64,000 bases of DNA from Vicingus serpentipes (GTDB lineage Bacteria > Bacteroidota > Bacteroidia > Flavobacteriales_E > Vicingaceae): NCBI RefSeq assembly GCF_007993035.1, contig NZ_VOOS01000002.1:1-64000 (forward strand). The letters are read 5' to 3'. A program made the translations under genes and the position numbers. The notes below the pieces were generated by a model, which worked only from the letters and a program-made list of their open reading frames with translations, was not told the DNA's origin and made no database searches. Below are positions 17,111 through 25,321 of the stretch, piece by piece. Each line of letters begins with the position of its first letter. The first letter of the stretch is position 1.

Positions 17111-18676
17111 TTACTGAGCTTGAATTTTATGATGAATGGCAAGAGCACATTTTTGTCCATCAATTGCTGCCGAAACAATACCTCCAGCATATCCTGCACC
17201 TTCGCCACACGGATATAACCCTTTAATTTGTGGGTGTTCTAATAATTCTCTATCTCTTGGAATTTTAACTGGAGATGAAGTTCTACTTTCTACAGCAACA
17301 ATTATAGCGTCTCTATTTAAATAGCCTGTAATTTTATTACCAAAAGCTTTAAATCCTCCTTGTAAATGTTCTACAATTGTTTTTGGTAAAATGGAGTGTA
17401 ATGGAGCTGAAACAACTCCTGGTTTGTATGAACAATCTGGTAATGTTGTCGAAGTTCTGTTGTTTATAAAATCTATTAAACGTTGTGCAGGAGCTATTTG
17501 TCCATTATTTGTAATTGTATCATTTCCTGCACCAACAAAAGTTGCTCTTTCAACAGCTTCTTGAAATTTTAATCCAGCTAAAGCGCCATATTTTTTGTAT
17601 GGTTCCAAATCTTCAGGTTCAACAGTAACAACAATTCCAGAGTTAGCAAAAGGATTATTTCGTTTTGATGGAGACCAACCATTAGTTACAATTTCTCCGG
17701 GAGCAGTTGCACATGGGGCAATTATACCTCCTGGGCACATGCAAAAAGAAAATACACCACGTTTTTTAACCTGTTGTACTAACTTATAGGAAGCAGGAGG
17801 GAGATGTTCACCTCGAATATCACAATGGTACTGAACAGCGTCAATTAAATCTTGAGAATGTTCTACTCTTACTCCTAAAGCAAAGGGTTTCGATTCTATT
17901 TCTATCCCTTTTTTATCTAATAAATAAAAAATGTCACGTGCAGAATGTCCTGTAGCTAATATTACTTGATCAGCTTGATACGTTTTATTGTTTTGATCAA
18001 TTACCCCCTTAATTTTATTATTTTCTAAAATAATATCAGTAACCTGTGTTTCAAAATGAATGATACCTCCATATTTTAAAACAGTTTCACGCATATCGGT
18101 TACAACTTTAGGTAACTTATTCGTACCAATGTGTGGGTGTGCGTCAACTAGTATATTTTCGTCAGCGCCATGTTCAACCAATACTTGTAAAATAGCATTT
18201 ACATCACCTCTTTTTTTAGAGCGCGTATATAGCTTACCATCAGAGTAAGTTCCAGCGCCACCTTCACCAAAGCAATAGTTTGAATTAGGATTTACAATTT
18301 GATTTTTAGTAATTGCAGCTAAATCTCGTCTTCTACTGCGAACATCTTTTCCGCGTTCTAAAACAATTGGTTGATAGCCAAGCTCAATTAGTTTTAAAGC
18401 TGCAAACATTCCGGCAGGACCAAATCCAATAACAATTACTTGTTTTTTGTTGGCTACATTTTGGTAAGTAGTTGTGTTTATTGCCGGAGGAATAGTTTCA
18501 TTGATGTAAATATCTATTCTAAGGTTAAATTTAACTGGAGTTCTTCTAGCGTCAATAGAACGTTTTCGAACTACAAACTCAAATTCTTTTTCTCTAATTT
18601 CTTTAGAAATAATTTTTCTTAAGTATTCTGGATTCGATGCTTCTTCAGGTAATACAACAATGTCTATTGTTCTCAT
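17111..18676 (-). CDS. FAD-dependent dehydrogenase (COG2509-like)
   Basis: 521-residue cytosolic flavoprotein. The dinucleotide-binding motif is internal (VIVIGFGPAGMFAALKL, residues 81-97), preceded by an 80-residue N-terminal domain, as in COG2509 uncharacterised FAD-dependent dehydrogenases. Other family marks are CFGEGGAGTYSDGKLYTR (about 143-160), ATGHSARD and a C-terminal LYPCGEGAGYAGGI. MCPGG near 325 supplies a cysteine. The substrate is unknown. It is the last gene of a five-gene minus-strand run, 14 bases after porT. Confidence 0.87.
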   Translation of the reverse strand: MRTIDIVVLPEEASNPEYLRKIISKEIREKEFEFVVRKRSIDARRTPVKFNLRIDIYINETIPPAINTTTYQNVANKKQVIVIGFGPAGMFAALKLIELGYQPIVLERGKDVRSRRRDLAAITKNQIVNPNSNYCFGEGGAGTYSDGKLYTRSKKRGDVNAILQVLVEHGADENILVDAHPHIGTNKLPKVVTDMRETVLKYGGIIHFETQVTDIILENNKIKGVIDQNNKTYQADQVILATGHSARDIFYLLDKKGIEIESKPFALGVRVEHSQDLIDAVQYHCDIRGEHLPPASYKLVQQVKKRGVFSFCMCPGGIIAPCATAPGEIVTNGWSPSKRNNPFANSGIVVTVEPEDLEPYKKYGALAGLKFQEAVERATFVGAGNDTITNNGQIAPAQRLIDFINNRTSTTLPDCSYKPGVVSAPLHSILPKTIVEHLQGGFKAFGNKITGYLNRDAIIVAVESRTSSPVKIPRDRELLEHPQIKGLYPCGEGAGYAGGIVSAAIDGQKCALAIHHKIQAQ

Positions 18677-18690
18677 TTTAATTTTAGATA

Positions 18691-19416
18691 TTACCCTTCA
18701 AAAGTTAAGGAAAGTAAAAACATTTTTGATTTTAGTTTTTCAATAGGATTTGAGAAAGCGTTATCTTCCTTAACATCAAGTCCTTTTAATCCGTATGACA
18801 TTTTTAATTCAACGCCAAACTTAAAATATTCGAGGTAAAAATCTGTTCCAAAACCAATTTGTCCCATAAAATCATTTGGCTTAAGTTTTACAATAATATC
18901 ATTTGGGTCTTTCGAATCATTAACTGCACTTTCGTTAGAGGCTAAATCTAAGCTATAAGCAAAACCTCCAATAATATAAGCGCTAAAGTTATTCACTCTT
19001 GTTGATTTAAATTTTAGATTTATGGGGAAATTAATTAGGGTAGATTCAATGTCTTTAACATACTTTTTTTCGCCATCTATAGTTTGAAATGTGTAGGTTA
19101 ATTTACGTTGAGCAAAGGCTAGGTTAGGGGTGAATCTTAAACTAAAATGTTCGCCTAAATGCATTGCAGATATTATTCCTAAATTAAATCCTGTAGTACT
19201 ATTTGGCTCTAAAATGTATAAAGAATCAGAACCTTCAACATTTGGGGAATAACGATCTAAGGCAAAGTTCGCAGAGTTAACTCCTAATAGAAAGCCAAAA
19301 TGCATAAAACGATGGTCAAACTTTGGTAAGTTTAAAGTTGTTGATTTTTGAGCCGATGTAAAGCCAAAAGTCAACAAGAAAAGGATTAATAATGTACGTT
19401 GTTTTGTCTTAAACAT
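18691..19416 (-). CDS. porT: PorT/SprT-like outer-membrane beta-barrel protein of T9SS
   Basis: 241 residues with a signal peptide (LLILFLLTFGFTSAQ) and alternating amphipathic strands ending in an aromatic C-terminal strand (KMFLLSLTFEG), the pattern of an 8-stranded barrel. PorT (SprT) is required for type IX secretion and gliding in Bacteroidota. Motifs FDHRFMHFGFLLGVNSANF and GIISAMHLGEHFSLRF match what I remember of the family. Location directly after ubiE is the usual flavobacterial arrangement. A generic OMP_b-brl protein is the alternative, but context favours PorT. Confidence 0.8.
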   Translation of the reverse strand: MFKTKQRTLLILFLLTFGFTSAQKSTTLNLPKFDHRFMHFGFLLGVNSANFALDRYSPNVEGSDSLYILEPNSTTGFNLGIISAMHLGEHFSLRFTPNLAFAQRKLTYTFQTIDGEKKYVKDIESTLINFPINLKFKSTRVNNFSAYIIGGFAYSLDLASNESAVNDSKDPNDIIVKLKPNDFMGQIGFGTDFYLEYFKFGVELKMSYGLKGLDVKEDNAFSNPIEKLKSKMFLLSLTFEG

Positions 19417-19442
19417 TTAGTACTAACGAGTAATTCTTAAAT

Positions 19443-20165
19443 TTATTTGGTAGCAGTATAAATTGATGCAATTCCAAACATTAATGGTATAGCTTTTGGA
19501 TTTTTATAACCTAATTTACCTAATATATCAACAAAATCTTGTCCATCAGGAAAAGCATTTACAGATTCAGGTAAGTAGGTGTAAGCAGCGTTATCTTTAG
19601 AAACCATTTTACCAATTCCCGGTAAAATTTTATTAAAGTAAAAATTATAAAGTTGCTTAATAGGGAAGTTTTTAGGTTTTGAAAATTCCAAAACAATCGC
19701 TCTACCGTTAGGCTTTAAAACTCTTAACATTTCAGCTAATCCCTTTTCAAGATTTTCAAAATTTCTTACACCAAAACCAACAGTGTAAGCATCAAATGTA
19801 GCTTCTTCAAAAGGTAAGTTTTCCGAATCACCTAGTTGTAAATCAATAATATGGTCAACTCCTTTTGTCTTCATTTTATCTTTACCAACGCTAAGCATTC
19901 CTTTAGAGATATCAATTCCAATAATTTTGTCTGGGTTAAGCTTTAATGCTTCTAGCGCAAAATCACCAGTACCTGTAGCTATATCTAAGATAACTTTAGG
20001 TTTATGGTCTTTTAATAATCGTATTGCTTTTTTCCTCCAAAGTATATCAATACCTAAAGATAAAAAGTGGTTTAAAAAATCGTAATTAGCAGAAATATTA
20101 TTGAACATAGTTGCTACCTGTTCTTTCTTACTTCCTTCTTTATTTTTATAAGGTATTACTGTCAT
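19443..20165 (-). CDS. ubiE: Demethylmenaquinone methyltransferase
   Basis: SAM-dependent C-methylation of demethylmenaquinone (MenG activity); Bacteroidota generally use menaquinone, so the ubiquinone reaction is unlikely here. The 240 residues carry the SAM motif ILDIATGTGDFALEAL (about 57-72), FDAYTVGFGVRNFEN (about 126-140) and the GGRAIVLEFSKP-like segment. The final step of menaquinone synthesis fits with the Na+-NQR in this window, which reduces quinone. The start is 4 bases after the heptose kinase gene. Confidence 0.94.
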   Translation of the reverse strand: MTVIPYKNKEGSKKEQVATMFNNISANYDFLNHFLSLGIDILWRKKAIRLLKDHKPKVILDIATGTGDFALEALKLNPDKIIGIDISKGMLSVGKDKMKTKGVDHIIDLQLGDSENLPFEEATFDAYTVGFGVRNFENLEKGLAEMLRVLKPNGRAIVLEFSKPKNFPIKQLYNFYFNKILPGIGKMVSKDNAAYTYLPESVNAFPDGQDFVDILGKLGYKNPKAIPLMFGIASIYTATK

Positions 20166-20169
20166 AAGT

Positions 20170-21165
20170 TTAAACCAATTTAGAAATGGCTTCTGATAAT
20201 AATTGATCTTTATCTATTGGTACTACACCAACTTTTTCACATACTAAACCTCCAGCTAGGTTTGAAATTTCAGCTATCATTTTTGGAGGTTGATTTAAAG
20301 CTAAACATAATGAAGCTACACTTATTACAGTATCACCAGCTCCAGAAACGTCAGCTATATTTCGATAATGAGCTGCTAAATGATGACTTTCTTTGTCGTC
20401 TTTTATAAAAACGCCATTCTCAGATAAGGTAATAAAGTTAAGAGTATTGTTTAATGATTTGTTTAATAAATCAACAGCTTCACTAACTTCAATAATATTT
20501 CTTGGATTAATTTCAATATTTAAACCTTCTTTCAATTCTTTTAAATTAGGTTTGAATAAACTAACATTTTTATAACTTAAAAAATTGCGTTTTTTTGGGT
20601 CAACAGTTGTTGGTATGTTATTTATGTTGCATAAACTAACAATGCTATCAATAACTTCTTGAGTAATTGTTCCTTTGTCGTAATCTTCAAAAATTACAGC
20701 GTCTACTTTTTTAGATTTTATTAACGATTCAATTTGTTTTATAAATAACTGATTATCGCTATTATTTAAAGGCTTATCTGTTTCTGAATCAACTCTTAAT
20801 ACTTGATGATTATTTCCAATAATTCTTGTTTTAACAGTTGTAATTCTATCCGTGCTTGTAATTATACCTTCATTTGAAAGTTGTTGTTTCTCAAGTAGTT
20901 GATTAAATAGCTTCCCATCTTCATCATTACCAATAACAGCACATAAAATAGGAGTTGCACCTAGTGCTTGAATGTTTAACGCGACATTAGCTGCTCCACC
21001 AAGTCTATTTTCTCTATTTTGAACAGAAACAATAGGAACTGGAGCTTCAGGTGAGATCCGATCAACTTTACCAAAATAGTATGCATCTATCATTACATCT
21101 CCAATAACTAAAACATTAAGTTTATTGAAGTCGCTAAATAGATTTATGATTTCGTTTTTATTCAA
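20170..21165 (-). CDS. rfaE1: D-glycero-beta-D-manno-heptose 7-phosphate kinase-type PfkB kinase
   Basis: PfkB-family sugar kinase of 331 residues. GDVMIDAYYFGKVDRISPEAPVPI (22-45) is characteristic of the kinase half of HldE/RfaE, with GGAANVALN near 56 and the catalytic base D278 in DVSGAGDTV. There is no nucleotidyltransferase domain, so it is the single-domain form (HldA/RfaE1), acting in ADP-heptose synthesis for lipopolysaccharide core. No other heptose gene is nearby, so the substrate is inferred from the family. It sits 4 bases from both neighbours. Confidence 0.85.
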   Translation of the reverse strand: MNKNEIINLFSDFNKLNVLVIGDVMIDAYYFGKVDRISPEAPVPIVSVQNRENRLGGAANVALNIQALGATPILCAVIGNDEDGKLFNQLLEKQQLSNEGIITSTDRITTVKTRIIGNNHQVLRVDSETDKPLNNSDNQLFIKQIESLIKSKKVDAVIFEDYDKGTITQEVIDSIVSLCNINNIPTTVDPKKRNFLSYKNVSLFKPNLKELKEGLNIEINPRNIIEVSEAVDLLNKSLNNTLNFITLSENGVFIKDDKESHHLAAHYRNIADVSGAGDTVISVASLCLALNQPPKMIAEISNLAGGLVCEKVGVVPIDKDQLLSEAISKLV

Positions 21166-21169
21166 AATT

Positions 21170-22366
21170 TTATTTTAAAGTTGCTAAAGCAGTTTTTATT
21201 CTTCTAATAGCTTCAGTTAAAGTTTGTTCTGATGCAGCATAAGATAAACGGATACAATCAGGATTTCCAAAGGCATCTCCAGATACTAAAGCAACTAATC
21301 CTTTATTTAAAATAAACATGCTTAAATCAGCAGAGTTATTAATCATTGTTTCTCCATCTGTTTTGCCAAAAAAGTTAGTTACATCTGGAAAAACATAAAA
21401 AGCACCTTTTGGTTCGTTTAGTTTTAAGCCTGGAATTTCTCCCATTTCTTTTAATACTAAATCACGTCTGCTTTTAAAAGCTTTTAACATCTCATCAGTA
21501 ACATTTGCATCAGCTTCTAAAGCTGCTTGAGCTGCTTTTTGAGCAATACTGCAAGTTCCAGAGGTAAATTGTCCCTGCATCTTAATACATCCCTCGGCAA
21601 TCCATTTAGGAGCACCAATGTAACCAATTCTCCATCCAGTCATAGCAAAACCTTTAGAAACGCCATTAACAGTTATTACTTGATCTTTTATAAAATCAAA
21701 TTGTGCAATACTTTCGTGTTTACTTAAAAAGTTAATGTGCTCATAAATCTCATCAGATACAATTAAAATGTTCGGATATTTTACAATAACATCTGCGATA
21801 GCTTTTAATTCTTCTTTTGTATAAACAGAACCACTTGGGTTACAAGGTGTGCTAAACCAAATCATTCTAGTTTTAGGAGTTATAGCAGCTTCTATTTGTT
21901 CTGGAGTAACCTTAAAATCGTTATCAATATTTGTTGTAATTGTAATTGGAGTTGCTTCAGCTATTTTAATCATTTCTAAATAGCTAACCCAGTATGGAGA
22001 AGGTAATAAAACTTCATCACCAGGATTAAGAATACTCAGTGCTAAGTTTGTTAAAGCATGTTTTGCTCCAGTAGAAACAACAATTTGTTCAGGAGTATAA
22101 TCTAGATTATTATCTCTTTTAAATTTCTTAGAAATAGCTTGTCTTAATTCAATATACCCTGGAACAGGAGTATAGTGTGAATAATTTTCGTCAATCGCTT
22201 TTTTTGCTGCTTCTTTAATAAAAGTTGGAGTGTCAAAATCGGGCTCACCAATACTTAAACTAATAATGTCTTTTCCTTCTGCAATAAGCTCTCTACTTAG
22301 TCTTGCCATAGCAAGTGTTTGAGATTCACTTAAACTATTTATTCTGTTTGATAAAATTTGTTCCAT
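21170..22366 (-). CDS. aspC: Aspartate aminotransferase-type PLP enzyme (class I)
   Basis: 398-residue fold-type I aminotransferase, probably transferring amino groups between aspartate and 2-oxoglutarate. The Schiff-base lysine is K238 in VNGVSKGFAMTGWRIGY. Conserved N176 lies in CNPSGS and Y/D in VSDEIYEH near 205. SIGEPDFDTP near 38 is typical of the Bacillus/Thermus (I-gamma) subgroup, and the substrate-carboxylate arginine is in CIRLSYAAS near the C-terminus. It is the first gene of the minus-strand operon aspC, rfaE1, ubiE, porT, FAD dehydrogenase. Prephenate aminotransferase activity cannot be excluded in this subgroup. Confidence 0.88.
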   Translation of the reverse strand: MEQILSNRINSLSESQTLAMARLSRELIAEGKDIISLSIGEPDFDTPTFIKEAAKKAIDENYSHYTPVPGYIELRQAISKKFKRDNNLDYTPEQIVVSTGAKHALTNLALSILNPGDEVLLPSPYWVSYLEMIKIAEATPITITTNIDNDFKVTPEQIEAAITPKTRMIWFSTPCNPSGSVYTKEELKAIADVIVKYPNILIVSDEIYEHINFLSKHESIAQFDFIKDQVITVNGVSKGFAMTGWRIGYIGAPKWIAEGCIKMQGQFTSGTCSIAQKAAQAALEADANVTDEMLKAFKSRRDLVLKEMGEIPGLKLNEPKGAFYVFPDVTNFFGKTDGETMINNSADLSMFILNKGLVALVSGDAFGNPDCIRLSYAASEQTLTEAIRRIKTALATLK

Positions 22367-22386
22367 ATGATTAAAAAAGTGAACAA

Positions 22387-22394
22387 CAAAACTA
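22387..22394 (-). promoter_or_regulatory. -7 element candidate for the aspC operon
   Basis: On the minus strand TAGTTTTG matches TAnnTTTG and lies 20 bases before the aspC start codon. The expected -33 region holds only TTTTA about 20 bases upstream, so the call is moderate. Confidence 0.35.
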
Positions 22395-22490
22395 ATAAAA
22401 TTGTAGTTATTATCTTAAAATAGTGGAACGATAAAACAGAAGTACTTTCTTTTTTAATACTTTTATCAATCTTTAAAATAAAAATATATT

Positions 22491-23012
22491 ATGGATACTT
22501 TTTTAGAACTTTTAAAATATACAGTTCCTTCTTTCATCATGTTTGTGGCTACATATTTAATTTTAAAGAAATTTATGGACAATGAGTACCGTAAACAGAT
22601 GTTAGAACTTAGAAAAGCTAATCAAAAAATAGCTACACCTTTAAGACTTCAAGCTTATGAACGTTTAATTTTATTTTTGGAGAGAGTATCAATAAATAAT
22701 GTTGTGTCGAGAGTTAATAGGCAAGGTATGGATGCAAAGTTATTACAATCTAGTTTAGTACAAACTATTAGAACAGAATTTGAACATAATATTAGCCAAC
22801 AAGTTTATGTTTCTGCTACTGTTTGGGAAACAACCAAAATTGCAAAAGAAGAGGTGATAAAAATTATAAATATTGCAGCAACTCAAGTTCCAGCAAATGC
22901 TACAAATGCTGAACTAAGTAAAAAAATATTTGATATAGTATTGAAATTAGAATCTTCACCTACTCAAATTGCAATCAATCAAATTAAAAATGAAGTGCGT
23001 CAGTTATTCTGA
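22491..23012 (+). CDS. Conserved membrane-anchored protein (DUF7935-like)
   Basis: 173 residues with one N-terminal membrane helix (LLKYTVPSFIMFVATYLIL, about 7-25) and a soluble helical remainder rich in charged residues (LRLQAYERLILFLERVS; QVYVSATVWETTKIAKEEVI). I recall similar proteins as conserved in flavobacteria under a DUF7935-like label but know no function. It is divergent from aspC, and its last 9 bases overlap tail-to-tail with the next minus-strand gene. The cytoplasmic orientation of the soluble part is a guess from the basic residues after the helix. Confidence 0.65.
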   Translation: MDTFLELLKYTVPSFIMFVATYLILKKFMDNEYRKQMLELRKANQKIATPLRLQAYERLILFLERVSINNVVSRVNRQGMDAKLLQSSLVQTIRTEFEHNISQQVYVSATVWETTKIAKEEVIKIINIAATQVPANATNAELSKKIFDIVLKLESSPTQIAINQIKNEVRQLF

Positions 23013-23861
23013 TTTACTAAAAGGGTATAAAGTAAAACCTATCGAGTAATTAATTTGTGTAAAAAAGAAATGCTGACTTGCTTTATCCGAAGCTGAAGGT
23101 GTTGTTCTAATATCAGGCATATTGATAAACCCATACTTTAACTCTGACCTTAAGAAAACATATTTAAAAAAGGTTAGATTTAAACCACCTTTTGCAGCAA
23201 AACCATAACCTGCAACATGGAATTCATCATTTCTTAGGTTATTAATTAACCTGACATTTGATTTGGGATAAGATATTCCTCCTCCAAAACCTAATAAAGT
23301 GTTTAGTTGAATTTTTTTAGGGTTAGAATGTATCTTAAGTAATTCTAATAAATCGTCATTTCTAGTAAGCTCTATGCTGATATAATTTAAACCGTCTGTA
23401 TGCTCAAAAGTTAAGAAATCGTAACTCATTATAATATCTTGGTTATTATATGTTCCATTATAAATATTATCAATGTCAATTCTTCCATCTATTTTTACCG
23501 TCTGAAATTGATCCATTACATATTTCATATGGTCAACACCAATAGAAATATCGTATTTATCATTAATGTAATATCCAATGCGATAATTGGTTTGAGGAAT
23601 TGTAAGTCTTGAAGGATTAAGGTATGGGTCTATGCCAAGTGGAGTTTGTCTGTCTTTTGCTTTAACATCATATAAAGTAAAATCATGATCGTCTCCTTTG
23701 AAATGAATATCAGAATTGGTGTACCAAGCAGAATTCCATCCCCAGAAGCCATAAAATCTACCTTTATTAGATCGTTTTTGAGTTGTTGCTTCAGAAGATA
23801 TTTCTTGCCCAAAAAAAGTAGAGGCAGAGATTAGAATTGTTAGAGTTAAAAGTAATCTCAT
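23004..23861 (-). CDS. Outer-membrane beta-barrel protein, function unknown
   Basis: 285 residues with a signal peptide (LLTLTILISASTFFGQ). The body alternates hydrophobic and polar residues in strand-length blocks (NYRIGYYINDKYDISIGVDHMKYV; FLRSELKYGFINM) and ends in a strand-like INYSIGFTLYPF before a short tail, all typical of Bacteroidota outer-membrane barrels. No substrate motif is evident. Its 3' end overlaps the plus-strand gene before it by 9 bases, and meaB lies 66 bases upstream. Confidence 0.65.
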   Translation of the reverse strand: MRLLLTLTILISASTFFGQEISSEATTQKRSNKGRFYGFWGWNSAWYTNSDIHFKGDDHDFTLYDVKAKDRQTPLGIDPYLNPSRLTIPQTNYRIGYYINDKYDISIGVDHMKYVMDQFQTVKIDGRIDIDNIYNGTYNNQDIIMSYDFLTFEHTDGLNYISIELTRNDDLLELLKIHSNPKKIQLNTLLGFGGGISYPKSNVRLINNLRNDEFHVAGYGFAAKGGLNLTFFKYVFLRSELKYGFINMPDIRTTPSASDKASQHFFFTQINYSIGFTLYPFSKSE

Positions 23862-23927
23862 ATTATTTTTAATGTGATATTTTTTGGTAAAAGTACTTTT
23901 AATATCTAATCGAAAATATGATAAAAA

Positions 23928-24944
23928 TTACTTTTTAAATTCATTAAGTAAAAGGTGTGCAGCTTTAAAAGGGCTAATTATTCCGTTTACAACATCATTT
24001 TCTATTTGAGGAAGTAGGGATTTAATTTTTTCGTTTTGATAAAACATATTTTTAATTGAATCAGATATAGTTTCATTTAGCCAAAATTTAGCTTGGTCTT
24101 TTCTATTTTGCTCAAACCAACCATTTAAATGTGTTAGCTCATTATGTTTATTAATTATTTCCCATGTTTTTTCAATTCCAATATTATTCAAAGCTGAGCA
24201 AGATTCTACTTTTGGTAGCCAACCACTTTTATTAGCAGGAAATAAGTGTAATGCATTTTTGTAATTCTGTTTAGCTAATTTTATTTTAGTTGAATCTTCG
24301 CTATCTGACTTGTTAATTAATATAGCATCAGCCATTTCCATGATTCCTCGTTTTATACCTTGTAACTCGTCTCCGGCTCCAGCTAGCATAAGTAATAAAA
24401 AGAAATCAACCATCGAATTCACATTAGTTTCTGATTGACCAACACCAACGGTCTCTATTAAGATAATATTAAATCCTGCCGCTTCACATAAAATAATTGA
24501 TTCTCTTGTCGCTTTTGCTACACCACCTAAAGCTCCAGCAGAAGGTGAAGGGCGAATAAAGGCATTGCTATTTATGGATAGGTCGTTCATCCTTGTTTTG
24601 TCACCCAAAATACTACCACCACTTTTTTGACTACTAGGATCAATAGCTAAAACAGCAACTTTTTTATGATGTTCATTTATTAAATACTTTCCAAAAGACT
24701 CTATAAAAGTACTTTTGCCAACTCCAGGAACACCTGTAATTCCAATTCGTTGTGATTTACCAGAGTAAGGCAAACACAACTCAATAATTTCTTCTGCAAT
24801 CTTATGGTTTTCTATTTTAGTACTTTCTAAAAGAGTAATAGCTTTACTCAAAATGGTAATGTTACCAGCGATAATAGCATCAAAATAGTAGCTTGCAGGA
24901 TTTAGAGTCTGTTTTTTTAGTTTTATTTTATTAATGTTTTTCAT
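23928..24944 (-). CDS. meaB: Methylmalonyl-CoA mutase-associated GTPase
   Basis: G3E-family P-loop GTPase (MeaB/ArgK) that chaperones and protects the B12-dependent methylmalonyl-CoA mutase. The 338 residues carry Walker A GVPGVGKST (71-79), the Mg/switch segment AIDPSSQKSGGSILGDKTRM, Walker B-like ILIETVGVGQSE, and the base-recognition motif NKSD (ILINKSDSED). The mutase genes are not in the window, so the partner is inferred from the family. The start is set by the ATG preceding KNINKIKLKKQ. Confidence 0.92.
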   Translation of the reverse strand: MKNINKIKLKKQTLNPASYYFDAIIAGNITILSKAITLLESTKIENHKIAEEIIELCLPYSGKSQRIGITGVPGVGKSTFIESFGKYLINEHHKKVAVLAIDPSSQKSGGSILGDKTRMNDLSINSNAFIRPSPSAGALGGVAKATRESIILCEAAGFNIILIETVGVGQSETNVNSMVDFFLLLMLAGAGDELQGIKRGIMEMADAILINKSDSEDSTKIKLAKQNYKNALHLFPANKSGWLPKVESCSALNNIGIEKTWEIINKHNELTHLNGWFEQNRKDQAKFWLNETISDSIKNMFYQNEKIKSLLPQIENDVVNGIISPFKAAHLLLNEFKK

Positions 24945-25095
24945 TAAAGTGTGAATGAAATATAAAAGTAATAAAAAATGAAATGGCGAATTTTTAAATT
25001 AATAGACAGAATTTGATTGTTAGTCGAAGCAACCTTTATTTTTATCTAACGTTTAATTATTAAGCCTAATTAGTTTCACTTTAAAATTATACGTT

Positions 25096-25197
25096 ATGGG
25101 ATCAGAGTTTATCTTTTTTATATCTATAATGGTGGCATTGATATTAATATTTACCGTTTTTTACTTTGTAAATAAAGCTAAAAAGAAAAGAAAATAA
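25096..25197 (+). CDS. 33-residue single-span membrane peptide
   Basis: ATG at 25096 to TAA at 25195-25197. After MGSE comes one uninterrupted hydrophobic helix of about 22 residues (FIFFISIMVALILIFTVFYF), then a strongly basic tail (KAKKKRK), which predicts an inner-membrane peptide with the C-terminus in the cytoplasm. A weak promoter, TTTG (25012-25015)-N21-TATTTTTA (25037-25044), lies upstream. The remaining 24945-25095 and 25198-25252 show nothing I can name. I do not recognise the peptide; the composition argues against a chance ORF but does not prove expression. Confidence 0.5.
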   Translation: MGSEFIFFISIMVALILIFTVFYFVNKAKKKRK

Positions 25198-25252
25198 ATA
25201 ATCAATTCGCTCGATTTTACTTGTTTAAACCATTTATCATTATTCTTTTCCA

Positions 25253-25315
25253 TTTGTGTAATAATGTAAATTGTTTAGATTTCTACATCTAAATTTGCTC
25301 AATTAATAAATTGAG
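25253..25315 (+). promoter_or_regulatory. Promoter with two palindromes before the efflux operon
   Basis: TTTG (25253-25256), 19 bases, then TAGATTTC (25276-25283), one base off the Bacteroidota -7 consensus. A perfect dyad TTTAGAT-N6-ATCTAAA (25274-25293) covers the -7 box and the predicted start site, the place a repressor would sit. A second perfect palindrome CTCAATT-AATA-AATTGAG (25298-25315) ends 6 bases before the first ATG and could be a second operator or an mRNA hairpin at the start codon. Confidence 0.5.
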
Positions 25316-25321
25316 TAGATT

